Shown here: positions 1-11,566 of the stretch, one piece after another
How positions within the stretch are numbered: position 1 is the first letter of the stretch
Layout of the letters: the number at the start of each line of letters is the position of its first letter
DNA from: Lobosporangium transversale
Lineage: Eukaryota > Mortierellomycota > Mortierellomycetes > Mortierellales > Mortierellaceae
Length of the DNA stretch: 64,000 nt
Direction of reading: 5' to 3'
Assembly (NCBI RefSeq): GCF_002105155.1
Contig: NW_019028980.1
Location: forward strand, 1,723,511-1,787,510
Notes under the pieces: generated by a model
What the model saw: only the letters and a program-made list of their open reading frames with translations
What the model was told of the DNA's origin: nothing
Databases searched by the model: none
Translations under genes and position numbers: made by a program

Positions 1-612
1 AAAGTAATCTAGGCTACATGTACTACCATGGCAAAGGAGTCCTCAGTGCCTATCCGAAAGCCAGAGGTTGGTATCTCAGGGCAGCCGCTCACGGCATCAC
101 CACCGCTCAGAATAACGTAGGCTATATATACTCTCTCGGAAAAGGAGTTGCACATGATTATCTTAAAGCTGTTGAATGGTATCAAAAAGCAGCCAACCAA
201 GGAGATGCCACCGCTCAAAGTAACCTAGGTTACATGTACCTTGTGGGAAAAGGGGCTCCACAAGATTATTCAAAAGCCATCGACTGCTACCTCAAGGCAG
301 CCAACCAAGGAAATTCCGCTGCTCGGACTAACCTAGGCTATATGTACGAACACGGCAAAGGGTATCCACAGGACTACTCGAAAGCTATCGAGTGGTATCT
401 CAAGGCAGCTGATCAAGGAAATGCCACCGCACAGACTAATCTAGGCAACATGTACCATCATGGTAGAGGAGTTTCACAGAACTATCCGAAAGCCTTTGAT
501 TGGTATCTCAAGGCAGCAGAGCAAGGATATGCTGATGCTCAGTTCTTTGTCGGCTCTATGTACCGAGATGGAAAGGGCATCCCTAAAGACCATGATAAAG
601 CAAAACAACAAT

Positions 613-614
<2 letters not shown>
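1..614 (+). CDS. Sel1-repeat protein, 5' end outside window
   Basis: The reading frame is open from the left edge (codons start at base 3) to a TAG stop at 612-614. It contains about five and a half Sel1 (TPR-like) repeats of 36 residues, each with the pattern LGYMY..GKGV.QDY.KA..WY.KAA.QGNA.AQ. Sel1 repeats form stacked helical hairpins that act as protein-binding scaffolds; the partner here is unknown. The gene ends in a Lys/Gln-rich tail (KAKQQ) followed at once by a long poly(A) tract. It is a close tandem paralogue of the Sel1 gene ending at 3541. The true start lies outside the window, so any ATG inside is an internal Met of a repeat. Confidence 0.85.
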
Positions 615-646
<32 letters not shown>

Positions 647-2009
647 AACGGAACAAATGCTGGACCTGTTCAAGCGTCCATGGCTCTTAGATGTTTTTAA
701 TCTAAAGTGCTGCTAGGTATCGCACTTATTTATAATTATGATAGAAAATTGGTATTCACTATCGTTCACTTGCCTTGATGATCAAACTAATGACCATTGC
801 AACTATTCCTTCAACCATAAGGTATAAGACCATTAGGTCGAGAAAGCAACAAAGCCTTACGTAAAGTCATACAAGTCCTGTTTTTCCATTTCCTCTATTC
901 TGCGCGATTTGGATTTATGAATTCTAGGAAAAAAAAAAAAAAAAAATACTCGGCATTTTATTATAGTCCCAAGCTTTGTTGCCCAACTGAAAATTATTGC
1001 TATGCTTTCAAATGTGTAAAGTTAGCCTTTTAGGTAATTTACTCTCTTTATTAAAGTTGATGGATGGACTCCTTGTTTATCGTGAAATGCATCCAACATT
1101 GTATACCTTGAGTGTCCCTTCAAGTCCTCTAAGGATAGATGTTTAGGCTTTGAGAGTGCAAATTGCACATTTCTACTGCCTCTTAAAACTATATGCCTTA
1201 TATCAATATGATACTTCTGATAGATCTCTGCTCTGCCATCTGCATCCGATGTAATTACTTCACCCAAAGCAGTTGCTCTAGGCGTCTCTTGCTTTCTGTA
1301 TCTGTTTTGTCTCTCATGGTGAGTATGGTAGAGGGCACGCTCTCCAGATACTGGGCCTTACCATGGACAAAAGTTTGAGAGAATTTTTCAGACTGAGGAC
1401 TGGAATGAATCATCCCTTCAATAAAACCTTCATTAGAAGCATGTTATTCGTTTCACTCGCTGCTTTAAGCTTTGGGGTTAACATATACTCAGGCCCATGC
1501 GACAACGATGGCGATGGTGCGGCTGCTGTTGTAGTAAGGCTGGTTATCCTAGTGCCGGGATATTTAGGGTTTACTGTTCTTAACATGGATTGCGAAGCCG
1601 GCCACTTCCGGCTACTGTGATAATAAAATAAATGCACATACATACGAAAGCAGTAATATCGGCGAAAGTTATCAAGCACTCGACTTGACTCGTGCGGCTA
1701 TACGTGAGGAAACATCACGCTAATTGCGGATGATTTGAAGATTTTTCACCCCAATGGGCCTCTTGCTGCTTGGGGTCTTACTTGCTTTTTAGAATAGTCA
1801 AGACAGTGGTTTACTTATTTATTCGTCCGTTAGCTGCGCGTGTTTTGTTTTTACTTTCGCTGTTCGTCTCGAAATAGCGCGTACGAGGAAAAAAGGAGAG
1901 TAGCGAAGAGGGGACGTGCCATTTTTTCTTATACATGGACTTTGCGACAACCTTCGGTTCTCTCTTCTTTCTCTTACTTTTGCCATCCTCCCATATAAAA
2001 CCACGATCA
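615..2009. other. Spacer between tandem Sel1 genes; no firm gene
   Basis: There is a poly(A) tract just after the first Sel1 stop and another near 930. A minus-strand frame at 1022-1267 encodes 81 residues containing HIVLRGSRNVQFALSKPKH; I do not recognise it, and it stays open without an ATG further upstream. Two overlapping frames at 1363-1679 on opposite strands look like chance. The promoter of the second Sel1 gene should lie near the right end. Confidence 0.4.
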
Positions 2010-3541
2010 ATGACAATGACATCCACTGAAAAAAAGTTCCAGGCATTTCGCCTCGCCACCTCGAATGGGTCAACTCTAACATCAGATATCCAATTTATTG
2101 AGGCTCGGTTTAACCATAGGACGCAGCAGTACATCATCCTGTGGAGCGATGTTGTATCTGCTTATAGAGATGCAATTCATATAAAAGATGGAAAGGTAAT
2201 CCTTTCCTTTCTCGCGGACGATAAGTTTAACTAGTAAGAATAATAACAATTAAGCGCTACGATCGCCCCTCACATTGTGACATGACATTAACCGTTCTGA
2301 TGTTGATGATATTTGATGCAACTCAACCATTTCAATATTGTAAAACTGCATGTAGTATAAAACCTCTTCAAATCCGTGCAGAAGTTAACACCATACTGAA
2401 TATAGTTATATCCCAGGCAGGTAATTCAAGAGAACCATACCCAGATCCAGCAATAACTCAAGGAGTAATAAAGGGAAAAGCAGCTGCAGCATATATGTGT
2501 GAAGTGACCAATCTTAGTTCTGTCTAAATAGATTACAGCTATGACTGCAAAGGCCTCAAGACAGAGGCGAACGCTCTATTCGAAGAACAGGATGCCACGC
2601 CTTCCTCAACAGTTGCTGGACGCCACTCAGAGACTGCTCCAAGTTATGAGTCTGCGATTTCAACACTATCAATTGTTACAGAGAGTGCAGAGTCGATAGC
2701 AGCGCCGCATGGTTGGGAGGCTCGGCGAGATCCCGCTACTCAACCCAGAGGTGGCTCACCGGATTATTCGAAAGCTAAAGACTGGTATCTAAAGGCTGCC
2801 GCCCAAGGAAATGCCGCCGCTCAAAGTAGTCTAGGCTACATGTACTACTATGGTAATGGGGTCCCACAGAGCTACCAAAATGCTCGCGAATGGTATCGCC
2901 GTGCAGCCAGTCAAGGATATGCTGAGGCTCAGACCGCTCTAGCCTTCATATACGAACAGGGTAAAGGAGTTATACAGAGCTATCGGGATGCTGTCACCTG
3001 GTATCTCAAAGCAGCCGACCAAGGAAATGCCACCGCTCAGAATAATCTAGGCTACATGTACTCTCATGCCGAAGGAGTTTTGCAGGACTATCCAACAGCT
3101 GTCAATTGGTATTCCAAGGCAGCTAATCAAGGAGATGCCACCGCTCAGGGCAACCTAGGCTATATGTACCTTGAGGCCAAAGGGGTTCCACAGGATTATT
3201 CGAAAGCCATTGAGTGGTTTCTCAAGGCATCCAACCAAGGAAATACCTGTGCTCAGACTAGTCTAGGCCACATGTACGAACATGGCAATGGATTTGCACA
3301 GAACTATTCGAAAGCTATCGAGTGGTATCTCAAGGCATCCAACCAAGGGAATGCCTCTGCCCAGAATAACCTGGGCAACTTGTATTCTCAGGGAAAAGGA
3401 ACTTCACAGGATTATTCGGAAGCCTTTGGTTGGTATCTCAAGGAAGCTGACCAAGGATATGCTGATGCTCAGTTCACTATTGGTTCCATGTATCGAGATG
3501 GAAAGGGTGTCCCTGAAAATAATAATAAGCCAAAGAAATAA
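2010..3541 (+). pseudogene. Second Sel1-repeat gene, broken by a frameshift and a nonsense codon
   Basis: The N-terminal part starts at an ATG at 2010 (MTMTSTEKKFQAFRL) and runs to about 2230. It matches, from memory, the conserved N-terminal region of the Mortierella Sel1 proteins (for example QYIILWSDVVSAYRDA). The frame then shifts by one near 2228-2231 and continues as KRYDRPSHCDMTLTVLM to EVTNLSSV. A TAA at 2525-2527 interrupts it, and the same frame carries on as IDYSYDCKGLKTEAN into seven or so Sel1 repeats ending at 3541. The gap of about 20 bases at the frameshift is too short for an intron. The stop may be a CAA-to-TAA change. The downstream repeats are fully open, so a shortened protein could still be made. 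The family assignment is solid; non-function is inference. Confidence 0.65.
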
Positions 3542-4174
3542 TAGTAAAGAAGTTGCAGAGTAAGTTGATGCTGATGCCAAGTAAAGTTGGGCCAGTTCAA
3601 GCACTCACGGCTCTTGAATGTATTGAATTTAAAGCGCTGTTAAGCACACCATCATTTTCAGAGCAACGTCAGATTTTAATATCCATTACTGTCCGTTTGT
3701 CTTGATGATCAAACAATGACCATTGTAACTATGAGGCCGCTAGGTCTAGAAAGCGACAACAACTCATGGAAAGGCTACTTTCCTTCATCTTGTGCGATTT
3801 GAATACGATGGCATGCCTATTGGTTATGCATTTGCATGACAAAATTAAAAACAGAGTGAACAATTGAGCGTGGACCGCGTCCAACGTCATGTTAACTACT
3901 TTAAAGAACCAATTACTAAAATCGCTCAATCGGGTCGTTATGACCTTTTTTTGCAGCATCAGCTCAAGAACGTAGCCCAAGGAGATTTTGAATAACAACA
4001 ATGCGTTTCGTAAAATTTAATGCCTTTTTAATTTTACGGCAACAGACAGACTATCCGTGCTATAATTGTTCGTACAAAGGGTTGTGTGCTGTTATAAGCT
4101 CTAATATTGCTACTGCCCTTGCACTCCTAATCCTTCTCCCTTCTTTGTGCACTCGTAAACTCGCAATTCTTTTT
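3542..4174. other. Spacer between Sel1 gene and NDUFA2
   Basis: This stretch holds the 3' ends of two converging genes. Bases 3600-3740 resemble the region after the first Sel1 gene (660-830), so the tandem duplication extends past the stop codons. I see no coding region. Confidence 0.5.
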
Positions 4175-5147
4175 TCACTTGACTAAGTCAGCAAGCTTTT
4201 GTGCAACCTCTTTTTCACTCAGTCCATCCAAGAGAACTTTCTTCTCCTGGCCGTGCTCTAATGAAGAAAAAAGAAGAAAAGTCCGTGTGCATATTTAGTT
4301 TTATGAATCATTATAACTGATTTTGAACGACTCCACATACGGTGAAACATTGTAAGTTCATTAAATGAGCTAAATGGGCTAAATGGGCTAAATGGGTTTA
4401 TGTTTCCCTTCATTGATCCAAAATTCTAGAGTAAAAAAAAAAGGATGGCGAGCAAGTTGCCTCGGATCAAATACTCTTCATCTATCGAATGTTTGTTTCT
4501 CCAACTGTCCTGTCCTGTCCTGTCCTGTCCTGTCATATCCTGTTCTATTCCTGTGTATTTTCTTTTTTTTTTTTTTTTTTTTTTTTTTCATAAAGACGTT
4601 TTGTAAATGATATACTAAATTAAAAATTAATTTGATCAAATTACCGAAGCGAGCAAAGATCTTGGCCTCTGTACCCTTGGCCTCACGAATAAGAATAGGG
4701 AGATTAGGATTGGCAGCTTTGACAGCATTGTAGTTAGAGGCAACAAATTGCCTACAAATTGATAAAAAAAAAGACATTTTTTTCGAATCGACTTCAGTAC
4801 TTTTTCTTTTTTTTTTTTCTTTTTCTTTTTTTTTCGGAAGCTTATGGCGAGTTATCCATGATTAAACCATGTCGACGAATTATTATAAGAAAGTTCCCAT
4901 AACTAATCAATAGATTGATGATCTCCACCTCTAATCCTTTAGACTAGACTTGATTCCGGCACTGTCCTGATTAGTCAAGAGTCCGGAATAACCTCCTTTT
5001 CTTTCCTCTGAGCTGTTGTTTCTCTATCCTAATGCCCTGCATTAAACTAAATCAGAGATGCAAATTTTTGAAGGTAACTTCGGGATCCATTCTTTTTTTT
5101 TGTTCCTTCCTCTTTGTAAGGTCGGATCCGACCTCCTCTAATAAAGG

Positions 5148-5182
<35 letters not shown>

Positions 5183-5278
5183 AAGGTGGGCATTAATTTA
5201 CCTGAGCCCATTGCTGGCAGGTGATGTCTGACACAGGTGAACACGAAGTTCCTTGAGGCTTTTTGTGAAGGCAGACAT
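4175..5278 (-). CDS. NDUFA2: NADH:ubiquinone oxidoreductase subunit A2 (B8 subunit), three exons
   Basis: Exons on the minus strand: 5278-5202, 4751-4645 and 4257-4175, giving 88 residues, the usual length for this family. The protein starts MSAFTKSLKELRVHLCQT, continues NYNAVKAANPNLPILIREA and ends QKLADLVK. This is the small thioredoxin-fold accessory subunit of mitochondrial complex I, located on its matrix arm. Both introns have GT donors and AG acceptors with matching phases (AG|G and G|AG). The first intron carries long A/T runs and the second a CCTGT repeat. The gene looks intact and reads away from the large gene at 7262. Recognition is by sequence pattern from memory and is strong across all three exons. 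Confidence 0.93.
4505..4536. repeat. (TCCTG)n pentanucleotide repeat in NDUFA2 intron 2
   Basis: About six tandem copies of TCCTG are visible, followed by degraded copies and a long T run. All of it lies inside the second intron of NDUFA2. Confidence 0.85.
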
Positions 5279-7261
5279 TTGATTATGAGAAAATAGAAGG
5301 AGTGTGAATGTGTGATGAGCGAGAAATCTGAGGAGCTCGGGGTAAATCCTAAGGAATCCGTAGATTTGTATCTGAAACTACGTCACACGGTGGTTACTAA
5401 CCACGTGATTAGTAAACCAGGCTCCTGTGTGTGAGGAAAAAAAAAAAAAAAAAAAAAAAAAAATGGTCAAAGCGGAAACAAATGGATACCTAAGGTGTTG
5501 TACTCGATTGTGATCATCGTTGTACTCGGTTGTGATCATCGTTGTCCTCGCAAGGGCCCCGTAAAAATTAACTCATTCAATATTGACTAATATGAACAAA
5601 AACCACATCCAATAAAGCAAATCTTCCTTCAGCTCATCATTGAGAAATAAGCCAACACGGCATCTTTAAGACTACTACTTGTCCACCATTGCTTCTACCA
5701 TCAACTTTGATGTCTGTCCCTATGCCTTTTTTTTTTTAATGTATGAGTTAGCATATAATTCGAAGCTGGAGTGTAGGTGCTATGAGCTCAAGAGGAAAGA
5801 AGAATAAAGAATGTTGGATCACTGCATGGTATATTTATATGGAACATTACACACAAACCCCCTTTTTGCGTGCTGCAGCTGTAATCTGTGCGACTAAAAT
5901 AGGTGTGGCGCTTTTGCATGGGCTTCTGGAGGCAAAACAGAGCTATTTAATGGAAGAGCTACAACTCATTTTAAAAAAATAACCAACATGCACAGGAATC
6001 ATCCAGGGACGATATGCAGCTTTTTTTAATATGCGAGTATGCGAGCAAACGGTTATTCAGGATGCTCTTTGTAACGATGCCAACGCTCTCTTGCTTATCA
6101 TGATCTTCCTACTTTTTTTATTTTGCATCAGGCACTTTATTCTTATCGAACAGCAGTAATATCCATAGCAATCTCTTAATTATTCACAAATGCATCCTAC
6201 AACACGACGAAGATCCTCGCTCCTGATCGAAAAGACAGACACACATATCGAAGCTTCCTCCATCCGCTTAGATGGGCAAATAAGATGTAAAGCTTTTTTT
6301 TTCCTTCTTTCGTTGCCTCCTGATTTTCTTTTTTACCTGCGCACTGATAATAAAAGAAGGACTGTGGTTTACAGAAAAGTTCCTCATGGCCTTTCCGTTG
6401 AATGCTCTCCTCTTCGTGTTCTGCCATTCCACCTTTCCTTTTTCCCTCCCTCTCTCTCTCCTCCTCTTTCTCTTTCTCTCTCTACCCCTTCTCATTTCAT
6501 CGATCTGGCATCGCTAGAGGTAGGGCTGGGTAAAATATTTCTACTCCTTCCTTTTTTTTCATCATCATCCTTGCCTTCTTTCCTCATCTCCTTCAATATA
6601 TATAACCGCGCGCGGAATATGTTTATAGGGGAGACAGAAATCGAGAAAGAGAAGAGCTCATGGATATAGGACGAGAGCGAACCAAAGCAGGTCGGGTAGA
6701 CTAGCCCCCCGATACAACCATGCAGTCATGTCGCTCCAATCTGTGCTCTTTTCTTTTTTTTTTGCTTTTTTTCTTTCTTTCTTTCTTTCTTTCATTTCCG
6801 TATGGTTTATCACCCTAACCCTTTCCCTCTTCCTTGCTACATCCATGCTCTAGCTAAAGCATTACTTCGCTTTTTATCCTGATCTTTAGGGTGCCTTTTT
6901 CTTCAGTCGACCGTCGACTACACTTGTATTTGTATACCCCTAACTCGGCTATCCTCAATCACTCCTTGTACTTTTATGCCCTCTCCATCTAATACCAAAA
7001 CCATTTTTCCCTTTCTCGCCCACCAAGCCGCAATACGGAGAATATCATTAAAACTCTTCGTACACCTCAACCTTGAACCTTGGAACGCCCATTTTCTTTT
7101 TTATTTCATCAGATTTTACCACCAACTGTTCCCCTCGTGTCAGGTACGAGATGATATGAAGGCCTTCACTGGATAAGATACATCAGTTGCAGTCATTCAT
7201 TTGCTAAATGCAGGTCCCACCCTCTTTTTTTTTTTTGCTGTTGTTGTTGTTTTTCACAGCC
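5279..7261. other. Intergenic region with promoter and leader intron of the 7262 gene
   Basis: The left part is upstream of NDUFA2 and includes a 21-base imperfect tandem duplication near 5500-5540 and A/T runs. Bases 6420-6560 are a CT-rich tract. A good donor (CAG|GTACGAG at 7144) pairs with a pyrimidine-rich acceptor (TTTTCACAG, ending 7259), which suggests a 5'-UTR intron just before the ATG at 7262. Frames at 5782-5982 and 6190-6669 have no recognisable content and are probably not genes. Confidence 0.45.
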
Positions 7262-10200
7262 ATGTCGCTTCAACGTTTTAGATCCAATTCTTCGTCCTTA
7301 GTATTAGATGCTCCGTCATCGCCCACCTCCTTCTCGTCCAACGTCCCCCAACTAGACGACATATCTATCCTAACTCGATGCGAGCCCATTAATGTACCAC
7401 TGCCCTCTTCACCAAACTGGTCACACGAGAGACTGTTCCAAGACCCTAGTCCTTTATCTAATAGCTCACGGCTATCCTTGTCCCCAATGGTTGGTGCAGC
7501 CGGAGTCATGAAAAAGCTACTAAAGATGCGGCGAGGCTATACCAATAGTACTGGCGGGATAGGTGTGGGGCTAGCAGGTGCTCCATTGAGCCCAACGGCA
7601 ATGCCATCTTTTGTTATTGTTGGTGGCCAGGGCGCGATGGCTGCAGGCTCTACGGTTTATGATGTTGATCTATTTCAGTCCCTCCCTCCTTCACCCCGCC
7701 ATCCTCCTTTCATGGCGGCCTTGAGCGCAACTCATAGCTCCATAAGTCCCTCTAGCCCTAAGAGCCCCACATTCCCTCACTTTATGCTCACACGTTTCAC
7801 TGGGCGCGACCATCGCCCACCACCTATGCAAATATCGAGTCCTCTTATGACGCCCATACGAAGTCGGTCCCCTCTAGGTTTAAGTGGCAGTGACTCCATT
7901 CATGAGCCCCCAGCTATATTACCCACGAGAAATAACAGAAAGAAGTTGAACAGGCGATCACTTTCTGCAGATAGTCTGTGGGCAGCAAAAGGTCAAAGAC
8001 CTCCTATGGAGCGCAGCATTGGTTCGGATGGTTCTATCGAGAGGGCTTCTCGCCAATGGAAAGGCCGCATATTGGAAGCAATAGCCGATGATGACGATGG
8101 TGATGGTGATAGCAAGCAGAGTGTCGAAAGTGGCTTATTGTCAGCACAGACTCGCCATAAAAAGCAGCTGCAGGATCAAAATGATCCTGAGCTTGATTTC
8201 TATAAAAATCCTGTAGACTTTTTAAAAATGCACCATAATCTCAATACAATCCCAGAAATCTGGCCCAGCAGAAGTAAGCGGGAATCGAGTGTTCCATTCA
8301 GGCGCCAAAGTGAATCTTCTTTATTAAGTAGGGTCCTTGAAATGAAAAACAACCATTCTGAAACTCTCAGTACCAAGGATCTTGTACCAGACTCTACTCA
8401 AGGGGACGACGACGAAGTAAACCCTTTTGGTCCAGGTAGCTGTTGGAAAGATTTAGATCCCTCTTCATGTCCTACAGAGTTGGATGTAGATGCTGAGTAT
8501 CGCTCTCTTCTTTCCTCAGTCGACATCATGCTGGTCCCAACAATCTCATCACCGACCAAGTTTTACGATTGTCCCAAGAGTCGACAACTGGTCAGGACCT
8601 ACCTGACGGCTGGAGAACGTGAATTCGATGAGGTGGTCGAATATGGGTTCCCATCCAATGCCGTTATTGAGGATAGAGATGGGAGGGTCAAGGATTGCAG
8701 ATTCCTTACCCTGAGGCTTACTTTGACTCCTTGGCATGCACGAGCAGATGAATCCAAGCTCTACGGCCCAGGAGATGCTGAGAAACACATGGCACTCAAG
8801 GAGTTGGTTAACAGATTTTTTTTAAGGACATCATCATTATTGTCTTCTTCCCCGCCTCGTGCAACATCTGACCAAAAACACCCTACTGGAAAGGGACGCA
8901 AGTCCCCTGCACTAACGTTATCAGACAACTCCAACTCACATTCACAACCAACTATGCATTCAGCTGCACCTAACCATGCTCGTTCGACACAGGAAGTGCA
9001 TCCATTCGACAACATACACACAGCGTCTCCGTCTTTGTCTCTATCCTTGTCTTCGCCCTTATCTTTATCTTTTCCCTCGTCCATGTCAACGGTGAACCAT
9101 ACAGAAGAGCCTGAATCAAACCCTTTGTCTCCAACAACCCCAACTGCATACAGTGGAAAGCAAACTATGAGCAGTTCACCACCCAAGAATACTGTTAGGA
9201 ACAGGACCACATCTATGCCTCGAAAAGACAAAGGATTCCGTATTCTAGACCCTTCTGCCTCACCAACAATCCGAAGCGTGCGGTCAACAGGGCTTTTGAG
9301 TAACAGAGATCCAGCAGAGCTCTACTGCACCTCACCCCCTTCAACCCCTTCTCCGACTTCACCAAAGTATGGCGGATACATTCATTTACTCCAACAACCG
9401 CTTACACCTCCACGGAAGGGCTCTCTCTCTGCCTTTTCTCTCCCTTTAAATATAAATGCATCCAATCATTTGAATGCAGTGCCAGCAACAGCTACAGCGA
9501 CCCTTGCGCATGAAGACTACCAGACTGCACTTGCCCCCGTTATCCCGCCGCGCCGCAAAGCCTCCTCACCCACCATTCTATCAAATGAGGCTGAAATACA
9601 TCAACATCGTCCTTTAAAGGTCGATGCAGTCCCTGTTCGTGTAGGATCTGCACGGTCTAGAACGGCCCCTGCGCTCTTTACCACTGCAGCAGTAAAAGCG
9701 AATGCAACACAATCCCAATCACCATCGCACGCACATTTTCGATCTCTACAGGCGGTTACTACTACCAATACTACTGGAACTACTGCATCAGTAACGACAG
9801 GAACAACGACTCTTCCAATCCCTATTCCTGGGGCGAGAAATAGTGTTAGGGCTAGTACCAGCACTATTGGCAGATATCCTCATCAGCAATTATTTATAAA
9901 TGGAATGGTAGATGTGGATAGGCATAATTCATCTGTGACTACGACTTCAACTACGGGTTCAAGGATCCCAAGAGCATCCTCAAAAAAGAGGTTGAATCGC
10001 TCAGCGAGCAGTGCAAACAATATCAAGAGCACAATGGAGGTTGCTACTCGACGACCTATTATAATGTCAACTTCAACTTTAACTTCATCCGCAGCATCAT
10101 CTCCAACGTCTATATCCACATCTACATCCCCACAGGGGTATGAGAATCCTCTAGTGACATCTAAAAAGATAAGAACAAGGACAAACTCAAATTCGAACAC

Positions 10201-10423
10201 AAACATACAAACAAGAACAAGAACAAGAATCAGAACATCATCACAAGAGTGCAGTGCTGCTTCATCCATCCATCCTCTTCACACGAATAATGATCATAAT
10301 ATTAATAATAATAAGAAAAATAATAATAGCAACAGCAACAGCCATGTCAATGCTGCTCCAGATGCACATCATCATCTATGTATTCAACGAACTCAGTATA
10401 TCCCAACTGTCAGTACTCATTGA
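7262..10423 (+). CDS. Large Ser/Thr/Pro-rich protein of unknown function
   Basis: This is one uninterrupted exon of 1053 residues, starting MSLQRFRSNSSS. An ATG at 7208 in the same frame would fall in the probable leader intron, so I chose 7262. Most of the protein is low complexity: many SPSSP, TPP and SPT motifs (candidate proline-directed kinase sites), a Thr-rich stretch near residues 835-860, and Asn-rich and His-rich runs at the C terminus. One compact region at about residues 400-520 looks folded, with DVDAEYRSLLSSVDIMLVP and KSRQLVRTYLTAGEREFDEV. I do not recognise this domain. The pattern of one small ordered core in a long disordered scaffold suggests a regulatory or adaptor protein, but that is inference. 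Confidence 0.85.
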   Translation: MSLQRFRSNSSSLVLDAPSSPTSFSSNVPQLDDISILTRCEPINVPLPSSPNWSHERLFQDPSPLSNSSRLSLSPMVGAAGVMKKLLKMRRGYTNSTGGIGVGLAGAPLSPTAMPSFVIVGGQGAMAAGSTVYDVDLFQSLPPSPRHPPFMAALSATHSSISPSSPKSPTFPHFMLTRFTGRDHRPPPMQISSPLMTPIRSRSPLGLSGSDSIHEPPAILPTRNNRKKLNRRSLSADSLWAAKGQRPPMERSIGSDGSIERASRQWKGRILEAIADDDDGDGDSKQSVESGLLSAQTRHKKQLQDQNDPELDFYKNPVDFLKMHHNLNTIPEIWPSRSKRESSVPFRRQSESSLLSRVLEMKNNHSETLSTKDLVPDSTQGDDDEVNPFGPGSCWKDLDPSSCPTELDVDAEYRSLLSSVDIMLVPTISSPTKFYDCPKSRQLVRTYLTAGEREFDEVVEYGFPSNAVIEDRDGRVKDCRFLTLRLTLTPWHARADESKLYGPGDAEKHMALKELVNRFFLRTSSLLSSSPPRATSDQKHPTGKGRKSPALTLSDNSNSHSQPTMHSAAPNHARSTQEVHPFDNIHTASPSLSLSLSSPLSLSFPSSMSTVNHTEEPESNPLSPTTPTAYSGKQTMSSSPPKNTVRNRTTSMPRKDKGFRILDPSASPTIRSVRSTGLLSNRDPAELYCTSPPSTPSPTSPKYGGYIHLLQQPLTPPRKGSLSAFSLPLNINASNHLNAVPATATATLAHEDYQTALAPVIPPRRKASSPTILSNEAEIHQHRPLKVDAVPVRVGSARSRTAPALFTTAAVKANATQSQSPSHAHFRSLQAVTTTNTTGTTASVTTGTTTLPIPIPGARNSVRASTSTIGRYPHQQLFINGMVDVDRHNSSVTTTSTTGSRIPRASSKKRLNRSASSANNIKSTMEVATRRPIIMSTSTLTSSAASSPTSISTSTSPQGYENPLVTSKKIRTRTNSNSNTNIQTRTRTRIRTSSQECSAASSIHPLHTNNDHNINNNKKNNNSNSNSHVNAAPDAHHHLCIQRTQYIPTVSTH

Positions 10424-10628
10424 CGCTAGACACTAGATACTAATGCTTTTTTAAAAAAAACCCCCCTGTAATGAATTCTCTTCAAATATTATAAAAATAA
10501 ATGTCCATTTATTCAACATAGAGTGATTGCCACTCGTGCTCGTTATAATCATAGAAGAGTAAATGGAGTATAAAATGCATGATGGATGGAATCGTATGTT
10601 GGTCATACAAAACTGATGCAAAAGAAAG

Positions 10629-10700
10629 CTCTTTGGCCGGGAATTGAACCCGGGTCTTCCGCGTGACAGGCGGAGATACTGACCACTATACTACCAAAGA
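10629..10700 (-). tRNA. tD(GUC): tRNA-Asp (GUC)
   Basis: It is 72 bases with a fully paired 7-bp acceptor stem (TCTTTGG with CCAAAGA) and discriminator G. The D arm begins GTATAGTGG, the anticodon loop is CTGTCAC with anticodon GTC, and the T arm contains GGTTCAATTCC. There is no intron. A TTTCTTTT run follows the 3' end and may act as a Pol III terminator. An identical copy lies on the other strand at 20968-21039. Confidence 0.96.
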
Positions 10701-10824
10701 ATTTCTTGTTGGGAAGTCTTCAAATAAATACTACTTTAACTAGACGAATTAGTATTCTATAAGTGCATAAGGTAAATTTGTCACGTGGATTCCTGAATAT
10801 ATGGAATGATCATGCAAATGAATT

Positions 10825-11550
10825 AATCTATTTGACAACCCGGGTTGTCACTCTTATTTGACAACCCCCCCCTTAATTATTTTTCTCAATTTTTTTTCTT
10901 TGCGTGACAACCCGGGGTTGTCAAATAGTAAAATATCTAATTTGACAACCCCAAGCTCACTATTATTTGATAACCCTTTTTTATTGGCAAGATTATTATG
11001 TGAAAATCGTTTCTATTGCTATCCCTCAGCAACATGAAATCCCTCCAGCAATCTAAAAGCTTCCATCAAATAACAAACTTTTTTTTTTTGGTTACGAGGT
11101 GTTGTTTTTTTATTACAACTGATTTCTAAAACAAGGGTTTGCTTTTATAGAAAATGTGCCTATACGGGTAACATGCACTAAGGGGTTTTTTTTGGATAAA
11201 TAAGCATGCATAAATTCGGAGTGGTTATGCGACGCTTGATGGCGCATGCGTAAGACGCGGAAAGGAAAAAAAAGAGAGACAGAAGAAGCTATAACCACAG
11301 TCATGATAATGGAGTGTTGCCACCATTTTAGAAATCCAGCTGAGAAAGGTCCTCCATAAGTACAAGAGGGTGAAGACTTGTCATGTGACAGGTTGAAAAA
11401 GACAATTTTTCTTCTTTTTTTGACAACCCGGGTTGTCAAATAACAAAAAAGTGAAAATTGAAGACCTGGGTTGCCAAATAAGCCGGTGTGACTGCTAAAT
11501 TAGGGAGGGGTTGTCAAATAAGAGTGACAACCCGGGTTGTCAAATAGATT
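10825..11550. mobile_element. Fold-back element with TTTGACAACCC modules (about 726 bp)
   Basis: Both ends carry inverted copies of AATCTATTTGACAACCCGGG. The terminal modules are themselves palindromic (TGACAACCCGGGTTGTCA), and further TATTTGACAACCC modules lie just inside. An 11-base direct repeat, CATGCAAATGA, flanks the element at 10811-10821 and 11556-11566, a few bases outside the visible inverted repeats. No coding region is visible inside. This looks like a non-autonomous MITE. The duplication length would suit a Mutator-like transposase, but that is inference. Confidence 0.7.
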
Positions 11551-11566
11551 CACCCCATGCAAATGA

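Noticed and set aside
2234-2254. Intron joining the two halves of the second Sel1 gene N-terminal region
   Set aside because: GTAAG...AAG spans only 21 bases, far below any workable intron, and a simple one-base shift explains the frames.
6976-7176. Upstream coding exon for the 7262 gene
   Set aside because: Splicing the donor at 7144 to the acceptor at 7259 would put MSLQRF out of frame with this reading frame, so the exon is more likely untranslated leader.
8761-10269. Minus-strand frames rich in Val and Asp
   Set aside because: They are shadows of Thr/Ser/Asn-rich codons in the 7262-10423 gene.
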